From: Micromonospora ureilytica
GTDB taxonomy: Bacteria; Actinomycetota; Actinomycetes; Mycobacteriales; Micromonosporaceae
NCBI RefSeq assembly: GCF_015751765.1
Contig: NZ_JADOTX010000001.1
Coordinates: forward strand, 5,518,001 to 5,582,000
Length of the DNA: 64,000 bases
Direction of reading: 5' to 3'
Made by a program: the position numbers and the translations under genes. The notes below the pieces were generated by a model. That model worked only from the letters and a program-made list of their open reading frames with translations. It had not been told where the DNA came from and did no database searches. Of the stretch, positions 1 to 8,696 are shown one piece after another. The stretch's first letter is position 1. Each line of letters opens with the position of its first letter.

Positions 1-490
1 CCGAGCGATGCCCGTCGACGGTCGGCGCGAGCGGCGGACCCGCCGGCGCGGGCGGCGCCACCGGATCGGCGGTACGCGGCGCGGGTGACTGCTCAGGGAT
101 CATCGCGTCGCCCGACGGTCGAGCACCCTGGCCGTCGTCGAACGGCGCGACGCCCGGGCCGTCGATGTCCAGCTGCCCGGTCTCCGGGGCGCTGCGGTAG
201 ACGGTGCCGGCCGGTCGGCCGGTGGCGTCCTCGGCAACCCGAACGGTGACCGCGACCTGGATCGGTCGGCCCAGCCGGCGGGTGAGCGCCTCGGTGATCG
301 CCGGGCGTAGCCGTGACTCGATCACGTCGCGGGTGAACGCGTCCGGAACGGAGAGCAGTGCGGTGTCCTCGACGATCGCTCGCAGCCGGGTCAGGCGGAG
401 ATAGGCACGCTGCTGGGCGGAGATGATCTCGTCGGCGAGCTCGTCGGTCGCCGCTAACCACACTGCGGCAAGGTCGGTTGTACCGGCCAC
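1..490 (-). CDS. dnaA: Chromosomal replication initiator DnaA, N-terminal part (runs off left edge)
   Basis: Reverse strand, beginning with GTG at 490 after a purine-rich ribosome-binding site near 495-510. The first ~110 residues fit DnaA domain I: an N-terminal helix (DLAAVWLAATDELADEI), then AYLRLTRLRAIVEDTALLSVPDAF, and the stretch DVIESRLRPAITEALTRRLG. A Pro/Ala/Asp-rich segment typical of the domain II linker follows to the window edge. The AAA+ and DNA-binding domains are outside. In the family, domain I mediates self-association and helicase loading. Divergence from rpmH is the conserved bacterial arrangement, which supports the identification. Boxes near 604-623 could allow autoregulation. 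Confidence 0.85.
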   Translation of the reverse strand, partial: MAGTTDLAAVWLAATDELADEIISAQQRAYLRLTRLRAIVEDTALLSVPDAFTRDVIESRLRPAITEALTRRLGRPIQVAVTVRVAEDATGRPAGTVYRSAPETGQLDIDGPGVAPFDDGQGARPSGDAMIPEQSPAPRTADPVAPPAPAGPPLAPTVDGHRS

Positions 491-603
491 CGTCGTGCCA
501 CCCCCTCGCCTCTGCTCCCGGCCGCCGCTGTCTGCCAGCCGGCCGTCCCGGGCCCGCCGCGTTCGCGGGTGGAACAACACCCACCCGGACGGTCGACCGG
601 TGG

Positions 604-623
604 TCATCCACAAGTTATCCACA
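604..623 (+). promoter_or_regulatory. Pair of DnaA boxes upstream of dnaA
   Basis: TTATCCACA at 615-623 is a perfect DnaA box. TCATCCACA at 604-612 differs by one base. They lie in the same orientation 11 bp apart, about one helical turn, 114-134 bp upstream of the dnaA start. Autoregulation of dnaA is inferred. Confidence 0.65.
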
Positions 624-898
624 GCCTGTGTACCGACCGATTGTGGCCGCCTCCGGACGCGGGTGGCACCTGCCCCTGCCTGAACGGGCGCTGAAGCGGG
701 TTCACCGTGCCGAACGATTCACTGCCTTGTCCGGTCTTGCCTGCGCGACGACCGGAGCTTCCGACGCTCACCGCAATCGGGCACGGTAACAGCGTTGTCC
801 CTGCGCCATCAACCGGCGACGCGGCGGCGCCCTTGTCGGCATCAGCGAAAACCGCCCTCCGGCCTCGGGCGCGTCCTGTTGTTCACTGCTCGGGGTGT

Positions 899-927
899 TT
901 GACGGTCATTGCCCCCCTGCGTAGGCT
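899..927 (+). promoter_or_regulatory. Predicted rpmH promoter
   Basis: TTGACG (899-904), 17-bp spacer, TAGGCT (922-927): a good match to the housekeeping actinobacterial sigma factor. A second possible -10 element, TAGGGT, is at 954-959. The leader to the rpmH GTG would be about 150-180 nt. Confidence 0.6.
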
Positions 928-1115
928 GGAACGGCTGCTTTCCCGCCCTCTGCTAGGGTGATGGGTGCTTGCTGTCCGCGGTCGCATCCCCGCATCGCCG
1001 AGGTCCCGTTCCGCCGGGCAGCACCGATCGTGGGCCACCGTCGAGGTGGCCTGGACCACCACACGACCCCGGCGATCCCGTCGCGCGGGGCGCGTACGAA
1101 AACGGAGAGCCTGAC

Positions 1116-1253
1116 GTGAGCAAGCGCACCTACCAGCCGAACAACCGCCGGCGCGCGAAGACCCACGGCTTCCGGCTGCGCATGCGCACCCGTGCCGGCC
1201 GTGCCATCCTGTCGAGCCGTCGTGCCAAGGGTCGCACCACCCTGTCGGCCTGA
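1116..1253 (+). CDS. rpmH: 50S ribosomal protein L34
   Basis: 45-residue, highly basic protein reading [18 protein letters not shown]...[17 protein letters not shown], the full-length L34 signature ([11 protein letters not shown] and the RAGRAxLxxRRxKGR tail). L34 is a small component of the large ribosomal subunit. The GTG at 1116 is preceded by GGAGAG at 1104-1109. It heads the rpmH-rnpA-yidD-yidC run and diverges from dnaA. A longer in-frame extension upstream has no L34 similarity and is rejected as the start. Confidence 0.97.
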   Translation: MSKRTYQPNNRRRAKTHGFRLRMRTRAGRAILSSRRAKGRTTLSA

Positions 1254-1287
1254 GCCGACCGGGCCGGTCCAGGGGACGTGAGCAGTC

Positions 1288-1704
1288 GTGCTGGCCGCCG
1301 CACAGCGACTGCGGCGCAGCACTGACTTCGCCGCAGCGGTTCGCGGTGGCCGACGCGCCGGACGTGGCGCCGTCGTGGTCCACCTGGCCATGCCGGTGAC
1401 CGTCGACCCCAGCACACCGACCTCGTCGGAGCCGGTACGGGACAACAGTGCGGAGCAGTCGTCCGTGCCGTCCCGTGCCGGCTTCGTCGTGTCCAAGGCG
1501 GTCGGCAACGCGGTGACCCGTAACCGGGTCCGGCGTCGGCTGCGGGCGCTGGTCCGGGAACGACTGACCGCCCTGCCAGCCGGCAGCACCCTTGTCGTCC
1601 GGGCGCTCCCCGCCGCGGCGCAGGCGTCGTACCCCCGGCTCGCCACCGACCTGGACGCCGCCATCGCGGTCGCCAGATCGCCCCGCGAGCGGCGGTCCCG
1701 ATGA
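1288..1704 (+). CDS. rnpA: Ribonuclease P protein component
   Basis: 138-residue basic protein starting GTG at 1288, 34 bp after rpmH. It begins [13 protein letters not shown], the usual RnpA opening, and carries the RNR motif [21 protein letters not shown] that contacts RNase P RNA. It is the protein subunit of the ribozyme that matures tRNA 5' ends. A Pro/Ser-rich insertion around residues 35-60 is longer than in many bacteria. The stop overlaps the yidD ATG by 4 bp, suggesting translational coupling. Confidence 0.95.
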   Translation: MLAAAQRLRRSTDFAAAVRGGRRAGRGAVVVHLAMPVTVDPSTPTSSEPVRDNSAEQSSVPSRAGFVVSKAVGNAVTRNRVRRRLRALVRERLTALPAGSTLVVRALPAAAQASYPRLATDLDAAIAVARSPRERRSR

Positions 1705-1997
1705 GCGGCACCGAGCAGAGCAGCCCACGCCCGTCGACAACCGGTGCCAAGGTGCTGATCGCGCCCATCATCGCGTACCGTCGGTGGATAAGTCCGGCAC
1801 TGCCGGCACGCTGCCGGTTCTACCCGTCGTGCAGTGCGTACGCCCAGGAGGCGATCGCTCGACACGGCGCGCTCCGGGGAGCCGTGCTGGCGGTCCGGCG
1901 GTTGTTGCGCTGCCACCCCTTTCACCCTGGTGGATATGACCCGGTTCCGGAGCCGGGCGGCCGCCGCCGTGCTGATGTGACTGGAGCCCCGAATTGA
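1701..1997 (+). CDS. yidD: Membrane protein insertion efficiency factor YidD
   Basis: 98 residues. Contains the YidD hallmark [33 protein letters not shown] and [18 protein letters not shown], including the conserved Cys residues of RFYPSCSxYA and RCHPFxxGGYDPVP. The family is a small amphipathic membrane-associated protein that assists Sec/YidC insertion. It overlaps rnpA upstream (4 bp) and the TTG start of yidC downstream, so the four genes are tightly coupled. Confidence 0.95.
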   Translation: MSGTEQSSPRPSTTGAKVLIAPIIAYRRWISPALPARCRFYPSCSAYAQEAIARHGALRGAVLAVRRLLRCHPFHPGGYDPVPEPGGRRRADVTGAPN

Positions 1998-2989
1998 GTC
2001 TGAGTCTCGACTGGATCTACTACGCGATTTCGTGGATCCTGCTGACCTGGCACTCTGCCTGGGACGCCATCGGAGTGCCCGTCGGCGCGGTGATCGGCAC
2101 CAACTTTGCCTGGATCCTGGCCATCATCTTCCTGGTGGTCACCGTCCGGGTGATCCTGTTCCCGGTCTTCGTCAAGCAGATCAAGTCTCAGCGGGCGATG
2201 CAGGCGCTCCAGCCCAAGGTCAAGGAGCTTCAGGAGAAGCACAAGGGTGACCGGGAGACGCTCCAGAAAGAAATGATGGAGCTGTACAAGAAGGAGAAGG
2301 CCAACCCGCTGATGGGTTGCCTTCCGATGTTCCTTCAGATCCCGGTCTTCCTGGGCCTCTTCCACGTGCTGCGCCGGCTCGACCCGGACAAGCAGAACAA
2401 CACCCTCTACGGCTGGACCGCCGACCAGTTCCAGAGCGCCTCGCAGGCGAAGCTCTTCACCGCCCCGATCGCCGGCAAGTTCGGCTCCACGGCCGACGAG
2501 CTGGCCAGCCTCGGCGCCAACGGCACCACCGTGAAGATCATTGCTGGTGTCCTGGTCCTGGTGATGATCGCGACCACGTACCTGACCAGCCGTCAGATGA
2601 TCCTCAAGACCGGCTGGGCGGAAGACCCGCAGCAGCGGATGATCCAGCGACTGATGCTCTACGGCATCCCCGCGTCGCTGCTGATCTCCGGCGCGATCTT
2701 CCCGATCGGCGTCATCATCTACTGGGTCACCAACAACCTCTTCACCCTCGGCCAGCAGCAGTGGGTGCTGCGGAAGTTCCCGCCGCCGGTTACCGCCAAG
2801 AAGGCCGTCGCCCCCGCCGCCACCCGTAACCCCGTGCAGCCCGCCAAGTCCGGTGGCCTGTTCGGTCGTGGCAAGACGGCCCCGCCGGCACCGGTGAAGG
2901 CCGCCGCGCCCAAGGTGGCCGGGCCGAAGCCGGGCGCCAAGCCGACGAACAACCCGAAGAAGAGCCGCCCCGCCAAGCGGCAGGGCTGA
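1994..2989 (+). CDS. yidC: Membrane protein insertase YidC/Oxa1
   Basis: 331 residues, starting with TTG at 1994 that overlaps the yidD stop. It has the short Gram-positive Oxa1 architecture: an early membrane segment, a basic coiled cytoplasmic hairpin ([33 protein letters not shown]), then further membrane helices near residues 180-200 and 225-250. The C-terminal ~80 residues are Lys/Ala/Pro-rich ([10 protein letters not shown]), consistent with ribosome contact. YidC inserts and folds inner-membrane proteins with or without SecYEG. A GC-rich hairpin follows at 2997-3026. Confidence 0.95.
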   Translation: MSLSLDWIYYAISWILLTWHSAWDAIGVPVGAVIGTNFAWILAIIFLVVTVRVILFPVFVKQIKSQRAMQALQPKVKELQEKHKGDRETLQKEMMELYKKEKANPLMGCLPMFLQIPVFLGLFHVLRRLDPDKQNNTLYGWTADQFQSASQAKLFTAPIAGKFGSTADELASLGANGTTVKIIAGVLVLVMIATTYLTSRQMILKTGWAEDPQQRMIQRLMLYGIPASLLISGAIFPIGVIIYWVTNNLFTLGQQQWVLRKFPPPVTAKKAVAPAATRNPVQPAKSGGLFGRGKTAPPAPVKAAAPKVAGPKPGAKPTNNPKKSRPAKRQG

Positions 2990-2996
2990 CCTGCGA

Positions 2997-3026
2997 GGGC
3001 CGCCGCCGGATCACCGGCGGCGGCCC
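2997..3026 (+). terminator. GC-rich hairpin after yidC
   Basis: Perfect 13-bp stem, GGGCCGCCGCCGG / CCGGCGGCGGCCC with a 4-nt loop, 7 bp after the yidC stop. There is no strong T tract. It may attenuate rather than fully stop transcription into jag. Confidence 0.5.
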
Positions 3027-3201
3027 GTTCCGCACCGCGCAGCCGCCGTACGGCCGGCGCCGGGTGGAACCGACCGCGCACCGCGCGGCCACGGGCGACA
3101 CTGCCCGTACAGACGTGCCCGTGGGCACCGGCGACCTCCCGCCGGCCCCGGGAAACCAGTCGGACCCGACGGTCCGGCCGAGCGAGTACGGAGATGAGAC
3201 C

Positions 3202-3819
3202 GTGACCGAGACCAGCATCCCCCGCGCCGAGCAGTCCCTGGACGAGGAGGAAACCACCACGCTCGCGGTGGACGGCGACGACACCGAAGCCGATGACACC
3301 GAGGCGGACGACGACACCGACACCGCCGCTGGCACCCGGGTGAAGAAGGCTGTGGGCGAGGGCGACCTGTTCCGGCAGAGCGAGATCGCCGCCGACTACG
3401 TCGAGGGCCTGCTCGACATCCTCGACTACGACGGCGACATCGACGAACTGGTCGCCGCCGGCCGTCCGATGGTCGAGGTGGTCGGCGAGCGGCTGCAGAA
3501 TCTGGTCGGTCAGCGCGGGGCCACCCTGGAGGCGCTCCAGGAGCTGACCCGCCTCGCCGTCTTCCGGCAGACCGGTACGCCGAGCCGTCTGCTGCTCGAC
3601 GTCGGCGGCTACCGGGCGAACCGCCGCAAGGAACTCGCCGCGGTCGCCAAGAACGCCGTCGAGAAGGTCAAGGAGTACGGCGAGCCGGTTCGCCTGGAGG
3701 CGATGTCCGCGTTCGAGCGCAAGTGCGTGCACGACGTCGTCAACGCCATGTCCGGCGTGGCGAGCGAGTCCGAGGGTGTGGAGCCGAACCGGCGCATCAT
3801 CGTCCGGCCGGCGGACTGA
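3202..3819 (+). CDS. jag: Jag/KhpB-like RNA-binding protein (KH-R3H)
   Basis: 205 residues from GTG 3202, preceded by GGAGATGAG. An acidic N-terminal region ([26 protein letters not shown]) is followed by a KH-type domain ([43 protein letters not shown]) and a C-terminal R3H domain ([39 protein letters not shown]...[11 protein letters not shown]). The conserved position between yidC and rsmG supports jag. The family binds RNA and influences cell elongation and division. A longer upstream frame from 3064 reads through a hairpin-rich region and is less likely to be translated. Confidence 0.92.
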   Translation: MTETSIPRAEQSLDEEETTTLAVDGDDTEADDTEADDDTDTAAGTRVKKAVGEGDLFRQSEIAADYVEGLLDILDYDGDIDELVAAGRPMVEVVGERLQNLVGQRGATLEALQELTRLAVFRQTGTPSRLLLDVGGYRANRRKELAAVAKNAVEKVKEYGEPVRLEAMSAFERKCVHDVVNAMSGVASESEGVEPNRRIIVRPAD

Positions 3820-3823
3820 CCGG

Positions 3824-4678
3824 GTGACCCACGACGACATCACGGCCGATGCCGTGTCCGGCCCGGGCGGCACGCCGCCCGGGCCGTCCGCTGTCCGCCC
3901 CGCCACTACCAACACCGATGCCGATGCGGCCGGACGCGACACTGCCCCGTCACCGGCCGACGCGGCGTTGCCGCCCGAGCTGGCTCCGGCCGCGCTCACC
4001 CTCTTCGGCGATCGTCTCGACCTGGCCGCCGCGTACGCCGAACTGCTGGCCACCGACGGCGTGGTCCGCGGCCTGATCGGCCCCCGGGAAGCCCCCCGCA
4101 TCTGGGATCGGCACCTGCTCAACTGTGCTGCGGTCGCGGAGCGGATCCCGTCCGGCGCGACGGTCCTCGACGTCGGCTCCGGCGCCGGTCTGCCGGGTCT
4201 CGTCCTGGCCATCGCCCGCCCCGACCTCACGGTCACCCTTATCGAGCCGCTGGCCCGACGGACGTCTTTCCTGATCGAGGTCGTCGAGCGGCTCAGCCTG
4301 GCCAAGTCGGTGCGGGTGTTCCGCGGCCGGGCCGACGAGGCAGCCAGCGGATCGAGCGGCCGAGAGCCGATCAGCGGAGACGTGGTCACCGCTCGCGCGG
4401 TCGCGCCCCTGGACCGGCTCGCGGGCTGGAGCCTTCCCCTGGCGGTTCGCGGTGGCCGCCTGCTGGCGCTCAAGGGGTCGTCCGCCGCCGCCGAGATCGA
4501 GGAGCACGCCGAGGTGGTGGCGCGACTCGGCGGCGGGGAGCCGACGGTGCAGCTCTGCGGCGTCGGGGTGATCGACCCACCCACCACCGTCGTGGAGATC
4601 GTGCGCGAGCGGATGGTCGGCCCCGCCCGGCCGGCGGCGAAGAAGCGCGCTCGGGGCGGACGCTCCCGTCGAGGGTGA
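3824..4678 (+). CDS. rsmG: 16S rRNA (guanine-N7) methyltransferase RsmG
   Basis: 284 residues from GTG 3824, 4 bp after jag. A ~45-residue Pro/Ala-rich N-terminal extension precedes the methyltransferase fold: the S-adenosylmethionine motif I is [28 protein letters not shown], preceded by [12 protein letters not shown], and [16 protein letters not shown] is also typical. RsmG (GidB) methylates a guanine in the 530 loop of 16S rRNA. It precedes parAB in many bacteria, as here. The C-terminus is basic ([12 protein letters not shown]). Confidence 0.94.
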   Translation: MTHDDITADAVSGPGGTPPGPSAVRPATTNTDADAAGRDTAPSPADAALPPELAPAALTLFGDRLDLAAAYAELLATDGVVRGLIGPREAPRIWDRHLLNCAAVAERIPSGATVLDVGSGAGLPGLVLAIARPDLTVTLIEPLARRTSFLIEVVERLSLAKSVRVFRGRADEAASGSSGREPISGDVVTARAVAPLDRLAGWSLPLAVRGGRLLALKGSSAAAEIEEHAEVVARLGGGEPTVQLCGVGVIDPPTTVVEIVRERMVGPARPAAKKRARGGRSRRG

Positions 4679-4801
4679 CACTTCGCGCCATCGGGCTTCC
4701 GGCCGGTGGGTTGCCTCGTTGTACCGGTACGGATGGACGAGGGGATGAGAACCCGACGTGGACCGGCCGCGCCCGTCCGCCGTAGGCTGACCGCGCGTCG
4801 A

Positions 4802-4807
4802 TAGTGT
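4802..4807 (+). promoter_or_regulatory. Candidate -10 element upstream of parA
   Basis: TAGTGT at 4802-4807 is followed after exactly 7 nt by a GTG (4815). A further -10-like TAGGCT lies at 4782-4787. Either could drive parAB, with a leader of about 120-145 nt to the parA GTG. Confidence 0.4.
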
Positions 4808-4934
4808 GGAGCGGGTGACGGACGTCGCGGGTCTCCGACCGCTCCCGTGGGCCGTACGCTCCGGGTTGCGGACGTGGATGTGGCCAAGTTGACCGGGGCG
4901 CGGACCGACCATCCGAAGCGGGCAGGGATGACAG

Positions 4935-6260
4935 GTGCATGACGACGGCAGGTACGACGATCCACGCGTGACCGGGTCGACAGGCGATCCCGTTTCACGT
5001 GAAACCGACTACCCGAGCTGGTCGCCCGACGCGACCGGGCCATCGACCCGACCTAACGACAGCGATCCACCGGCAGTGCTCGACCCGGCGTCGGGCTCCG
5101 GGCGCCCGGAGGACTCGGCCACTCCGGAGCCGGTGAGTGTTCGTCGGCCGCCGGAGCCGCCGAGTCGACCGGTCAACGCCGCCGAGGTGCGGTCGACCTC
5201 GGGTCGCCGCAACACCGCCGCAGCGGTTCGCTTCGAGCCGGCGGTTCCGCACCAACCAACTGCAGCCGTCGTTCGGGACGCCGCGCCGGTGGTCGCCGAC
5301 GCGCCTGTCGCTTCGACCGAGTCGTTGGCTGCCGTGGCGGCCGACCCCACGTACGTTTCACGTGAAACCCCGACGCGCGAAGAGGATGACCCACCGTTGG
5401 CTATGGAGGCGATGCGCGCCGTGCAGATCCTGAATCCCAGTGGCGAGGTGACCATGCCTCGACCGGACCGGACCCGGGTCATGTCCGTCGCCAACCAGAA
5501 GGGCGGCGTGGGTAAGACCACCACCACCGTCAACCTTGCGGTGGCGCTCGCCCTGCACGGCAACCGGGTGCTCGTGGTGGACCTCGACCCGCAGGGCAAC
5601 GCCTCGACCGGGCTCAACGTCCCGCACCACGCCGGCATCCCCGACGTGTACGACTGCCTGATCAACAGCGTGCCGCTGGCCGAGGTGGCACAGGCGGTCG
5701 AGGGCATCCCCAACCTCTGGTGCGTACCCGCGACCATCGACCTGGCCGGCGCGGAGATCGAGCTGGTGTCGGTGGTGGCACGGGAGTCGCGTCTGGACCG
5801 GGCGATCGCCGCCTACCCGGGCGAGTTCGACTACGTCTTCATCGACTGCCCGCCCTCACTCGGTCTGCTCACGGTCAACGCTCTGGTTGCCGCGCAGGAG
5901 GTGCTGATCCCGATCCAGTGCGAGTACTACGCGCTGGAAGGGCTCAACCAGCTGATCAACAACATCAACCTGGTACGCCAACACCTCAACCCGAAGCTCG
6001 ACGTCTCCACCATCCTGCTGACCATGTACGACCGTCGCACCCGGTTGGCCGACGCCGTCGAGCAGGACGTCCGGAACCACTTCGGCGACAAGGTTCTCCA
6101 GGCGGTCATCCCCCGCAACGTCCGGGTCTCCGAGGCGCCGAGCTACGGCCAGTCGGTGATGACCTACGATCCCGGTTCGCGGGGCGCCACGAGTTACTTC
6201 GAGGCCGCCCAGGAGATCGCCGAGCGGGGCGTCAAGGAGCCGGTGGGCCGGAATGCGTAG
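4935..6260 (+). CDS. parA: Chromosome partitioning ATPase ParA (Soj)
   Basis: 441 residues from GTG 4935. Residues ~177-441 are a complete ParA/MinD ATPase: deviant Walker A NQKGGVGKTTTTVNLA (~187), DLDPQGNAST, Walker B-like FIDCPPSLGLLTVNAL, and IQCEYYALEGL. The first ~176 residues are a low-complexity Pro/Thr/Asp extension. It contains the peptide VSRET twice (residues 20-24 and 141-145), each encoded by a parS palindrome. ParA works with ParB to move origins; parB follows 27 bp downstream. Shorter forms starting internally near MEAMRAVQIL (5403) cannot be excluded. Confidence 0.95.
   Translation: MHDDGRYDDPRVTGSTGDPVSRETDYPSWSPDATGPSTRPNDSDPPAVLDPASGSGRPEDSATPEPVSVRRPPEPPSRPVNAAEVRSTSGRRNTAAAVRFEPAVPHQPTAAVVRDAAPVVADAPVASTESLAAVAADPTYVSRETPTREEDDPPLAMEAMRAVQILNPSGEVTMPRPDRTRVMSVANQKGGVGKTTTTVNLAVALALHGNRVLVVDLDPQGNASTGLNVPHHAGIPDVYDCLINSVPLAEVAQAVEGIPNLWCVPATIDLAGAEIELVSVVARESRLDRAIAAYPGEFDYVFIDCPPSLGLLTVNALVAAQEVLIPIQCEYYALEGLNQLINNINLVRQHLNPKLDVSTILLTMYDRRTRLADAVEQDVRNHFGDKVLQAVIPRNVRVSEAPSYGQSVMTYDPGSRGATSYFEAAQEIAERGVKEPVGRNA
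4992..5005. promoter_or_regulatory. parS: parS site 1, inside parA
   Basis: Exact GTTTCACGTGAAAC palindrome, the core of the consensus ParB-binding site. It is read as VSRET in the parA frame. Confidence 0.92.
5355..5368. promoter_or_regulatory. parS: parS site 2, inside parA
   Basis: Exact GTTTCACGTGAAAC palindrome, 363 bp from site 1 and in the same reading phase, again encoding VSRET. Confidence 0.92.
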
Positions 6261-6287
6261 TGCGGACAAGTCGCTGGGAGGCGTGGC

Positions 6288-7301
6288 ATGAAGAACCGTC
6301 CTCGGGGCGGTCTGGGTAGGGGCCTGGGGGCGCTGATCCCGACCGGGCCGGCGCCGGCTGCCGCTGGTACCGCCACGGCCGAGCCGGAGAACGAGCACCT
6401 GGACGACGGCGGCACCGACGCCGTCGCTGCGGTACGCGCCGGAGCGCCAGTCCGCGAGCCGGAGCCGGTGCTGAGCCCGGTGCCCGGTGCTCGATTCGCC
6501 GAGATCCCGGTCGACGCGATCATGCCCAACCCCAAGCAGCCCCGCCAGGTCTTCGATGAGGAGGCACTGGAGGAGCTGAAGACCTCGATCCAGGAGGTCG
6601 GCTTCCTGCAGCCCATCGTCGTTCGGCAACTCGACGACGAGAAGTACGAACTGGTGATGGGCGAGCGGCGCTGGCGGGCCGCCCAGGCGGTGGGGCGAGA
6701 GAGCATCCCGGCGATCGTTCGGGACACCCGCGACGACGCCATGCTCCGCGACGCGCTGCTGGAGAACATCCATCGGGCCAACCTGAACCCGCTGGAAGAG
6801 GCCGCCGCCTACCAGCAACTGCTGGAGGAGTTCGGAGCCACCCACGAGGAGTTGGCCCGCCGGATCGGCCGGAGTCGCCCGCAGATCTCCAACACGATCC
6901 GACTGCTGAATCTGCCCGCACAGGTGCAGCGCCGGGTCGCTGCCGGCATCCTGTCGGCGGGGCACGCCCGCGCTCTGCTGAGCCTCGACGAGGCGGAGGC
7001 GCAGGAACAGTTGGCCCTGCGAATCGTGGCCGAGGGGCTGTCGGTCCGGGCGACCGAGGAGATCGTGGCCTTGGCGCTGAACGACGGACCGGCGAAGGGT
7101 CAGGCCGCGAAGCGACGACCCAAGGCGCACGCGCCGGCCCTGACCGATCTCGCCGATCGGCTGTCCGACCGGTTCGACACCCGAGTGAAGGTGGACATCG
7201 GCCGGAGCAAGGGCAAGATCACGATCGAGTTCGCGACTGTGGACGACCTCGAACGGATCGTCGGGATCATCGGCGTGCAGCAGGAGGAGAGCGGGGACTG
7301 A
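6288..7301 (+). CDS. parB: Chromosome partitioning protein ParB (Spo0J)
   Basis: 337 residues from ATG 6288 after a GGGAGG site. It opens with the ParB start [15 protein letters not shown], then a linker. The nuclease-fold CTPase/ParB-like domain follows ([21 protein letters not shown], the GERRWRAAQ box, [14 protein letters not shown]), then a helix-turn-helix ([23 protein letters not shown]). The C-terminal dimerisation region includes [30 protein letters not shown] sequence. ParB loads at parS and spreads to form the partition complex. Five perfect parS cores lie within 3.5 kb. Confidence 0.97.
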   Translation: MKNRPRGGLGRGLGALIPTGPAPAAAGTATAEPENEHLDDGGTDAVAAVRAGAPVREPEPVLSPVPGARFAEIPVDAIMPNPKQPRQVFDEEALEELKTSIQEVGFLQPIVVRQLDDEKYELVMGERRWRAAQAVGRESIPAIVRDTRDDAMLRDALLENIHRANLNPLEEAAAYQQLLEEFGATHEELARRIGRSRPQISNTIRLLNLPAQVQRRVAAGILSAGHARALLSLDEAEAQEQLALRIVAEGLSVRATEEIVALALNDGPAKGQAAKRRPKAHAPALTDLADRLSDRFDTRVKVDIGRSKGKITIEFATVDDLERIVGIIGVQQEESGD

Positions 7302-7319
7302 GCCCCGCCCTCTCGCCTA

Positions 7320-7348
7320 CGGCCGCGCACCCAGAGGGGGCGCGGCCG
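7320..7348 (+). terminator. parB terminator hairpin
   Basis: 9-bp perfect stem CGGCCGCGC (7320-7328) / GCGCGGCCG (7340-7348) followed by TTCT, 18 bp after the parB stop. Confidence 0.6.
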
Positions 7349-7370
7349 TTCTGCATTCCCGGTCGTCGCC

Positions 7371-7386
7371 TGTTTCACGTGAAACA
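7371..7386. promoter_or_regulatory. parS: parS site 3
   Basis: Full 16-bp consensus TGTTTCACGTGAAACA, 69 bp downstream of parB. Confidence 0.95.
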
Positions 7387-7548
7387 GGCGACTGTCGCGG
7401 CATCAGCGGAAGCGGCGTGCCCGACCGAACGGCGTCCTCCTCGACTCGCTCGGCCAGCCCGGCGCCATCCCGACCGCAAGGATGAGGACCGCCGGAGTAC
7501 GGGGGCGGCCAGCCCACGCTGCCGCCGGCACGTCCGGAAGTGCGACTC

Positions 7549-7586
7549 GCAGGCGCACGCAGGCGCACGCAGGCGCACGCAGGCGC
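7549..7586 (+). repeat. 10-bp tandem repeat
   Basis: About 3.8 exact copies of the unit GCAGGCGCAC. Confidence 0.85.
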
Positions 7587-7600
7587 GCCGGTCGCCGAGC

Positions 7601-7652
7601 GGCGGGTGGCGGACGGCGGGTGGCGGACGGCGGGTGGCGGACGGCGGGTGGG
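7601..7652 (+). repeat. 14-bp tandem repeat in a G-rich tract
   Basis: Three exact copies plus a partial copy of GGCGGGTGGCGGAC. The + strand stays strongly G-biased to about 7870. There a longer imperfect unit appears twice (about 7757-7810 and 7811-7865; shared blocks GGCGGGTGCGGT and GACGAGCG). Confidence 0.8.
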
Positions 7653-8108
7653 CGGCAGACGGGGGTGGCAGACGGCGGCGGCGGTGGAGGTGGGCGCGGG
7701 CGGTGCGCGGTGGGGCGCGGTGGCGGGCGACTGGCGGTGAGCGCGGGCGGTGAGCGCGGGCCGGCGGGTGCGGTCGCGGGTGACTGGGGACGAGCGCAGG
7801 CGGTGAGCGGCGGCGCGGCGGGTGCGGTGGCGGGTGGCTGGAGACGAGCGTGGGCGGTGCGCGGCGGGAGGAAGCCCCTACGCGCGTCGCAGAAGGCCCC
7901 GGAATGGTCCACTCGACCGCAACCACCCCCTGCGTCGGTCGAAGCGCCAGCGAGCCGCTGAGTGGCTCCCAGCGTGCCTTCGCTGTCCTGCCTCGGGCTC
8001 GCCGGAGGCACGCCGTGGGGTCCCTCAGGACGGAGCGGCCCGAGCGTCCCAACGCCAACCCTGCGACGTCGGCCGTTTCGCCCGCCCGGCGTCGCCACCC
8101 GGGTGCCC

Positions 8109-8124
8109 TGTTTCACGTGAAACA
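8109..8124. promoter_or_regulatory. parS: parS site 4
   Basis: Full 16-bp consensus TGTTTCACGTGAAACA. Confidence 0.95.
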
Positions 8125-8470
8125 GAGGTGCCGGCTGCCAGTCGCCGATCGAACCTGCGGGCGGTCAAGCGAAGTCGCTGCTGCGGACAGGGACAGCGGT
8201 GCTCGTGGTTCCGCCCCCGGCCGTCCAGAGCGTCCGGACATCCATGGAGCGCGGGGCGGGGTTCGGTGCTGGCGCAGCTCGGCGAGCGGGCCAGCCGGCA
8301 ACGTTGACGCATGCCCGGCGCGGCAGCGGGTGGGCGGTCGGCAGGTGGCCCGCCATGGCGGGTGGGGGTCATGCGATGCGATCGGGGCGCGCACCCGTCG
8401 GCACCCTCCCCGGTGGCCGTCGATCTCGCCGGTTTGCCGGTTCGCGGACAACGACCGACCGGCCAAAAAG

Positions 8471-8492
8471 TTATCCACACCGGTTGTCCACA
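8471..8492 (+). promoter_or_regulatory. Two tandem DnaA boxes
   Basis: TTATCCACA (8471-8479) and TTGTCCACA (8484-8492), same orientation with a 4-bp gap, 11 bp before parS 5. Both match actinobacterial DnaA-box consensus forms. Near-matches on the other strand follow at 8541-8549 (TGTGGATGA) and 8578-8586 (TGTGGATAT). Confidence 0.75.
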
Positions 8493-8502
8493 GGCACCCC
8501 CC

Positions 8503-8516
8503 GTTTCACGTGAAAC
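8503..8516. promoter_or_regulatory. parS: parS site 5
   Basis: Exact GTTTCACGTGAAAC core, flanked by DnaA boxes on both sides. Confidence 0.93.
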
Positions 8517-8690
8517 AGCGCGTGGGAGCGGGTGTGAGCCTGTGGATGACGGCCTGTGTTCGGGATCTCGGCAGCCTGTGGATATCGTCTCTCGGTGCCC
8601 GAGCGACCACCCTGGCCCGGCCGACGGCGAGTGCCGATCCGGTAGCCCGGGACCGTTCAAACAGGTGGGGACAGCGGTGCCAGACTCGGT

Positions 8691-8696
8691 TAGGGT
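8691..8696 (+). promoter_or_regulatory. -10 element for a leaderless transcript
   Basis: TAGGGT ends exactly 7 nt before the GTG at 8704, the spacing expected if the mRNA starts at the initiation codon. No Shine-Dalgarno sequence is visible. Confidence 0.55.

Larger units (their letters stand above)
491..1115. other. dnaA-rpmH divergent intergenic region (625 bp)
   Basis: No convincing gene. It holds the dnaA ribosome-binding site, two tandem DnaA-box-like 9-mers (604-612 and 615-623), and one or two rpmH promoters (899-927 and 954-959). Short overlapping open frames on both strands here lack ribosome-binding sites and family resemblance. Confidence 0.7.

Noticed and set aside
3064..3201. 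Upstream extension of jag
   Set aside because: The GTG at 3202 has a clear GGAGATGAG site and starts the acidic N-terminus expected; the extension lies just after the yidC hairpin with no homology.
2719..5043. 774-codon open frame antisense to yidC-jag-rsmG
   Set aside because: Shadow of high-GC coding on the other strand; translation is Arg/Ser/Pro-rich with no domain, and four well-supported genes occupy the opposite strand.
7549..7652. CRISPR array
   Set aside because: Repeat units of 10 and 14 bp are directly adjacent without spacers and no cas genes are present.
7403..8116. Overlapping open frames in the parS/repeat region
   Set aside because: Arg/Ala/Pro/Gly repeats generated by the tandem DNA repeats in several frames at once; no start signals or conserved motifs.
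8471..8586. This DnaA-box cluster as oriC
   Set aside because: oriC in relatives lies between dnaA and dnaN, outside the window to the left; too few boxes and no AT-rich unwinding element here.
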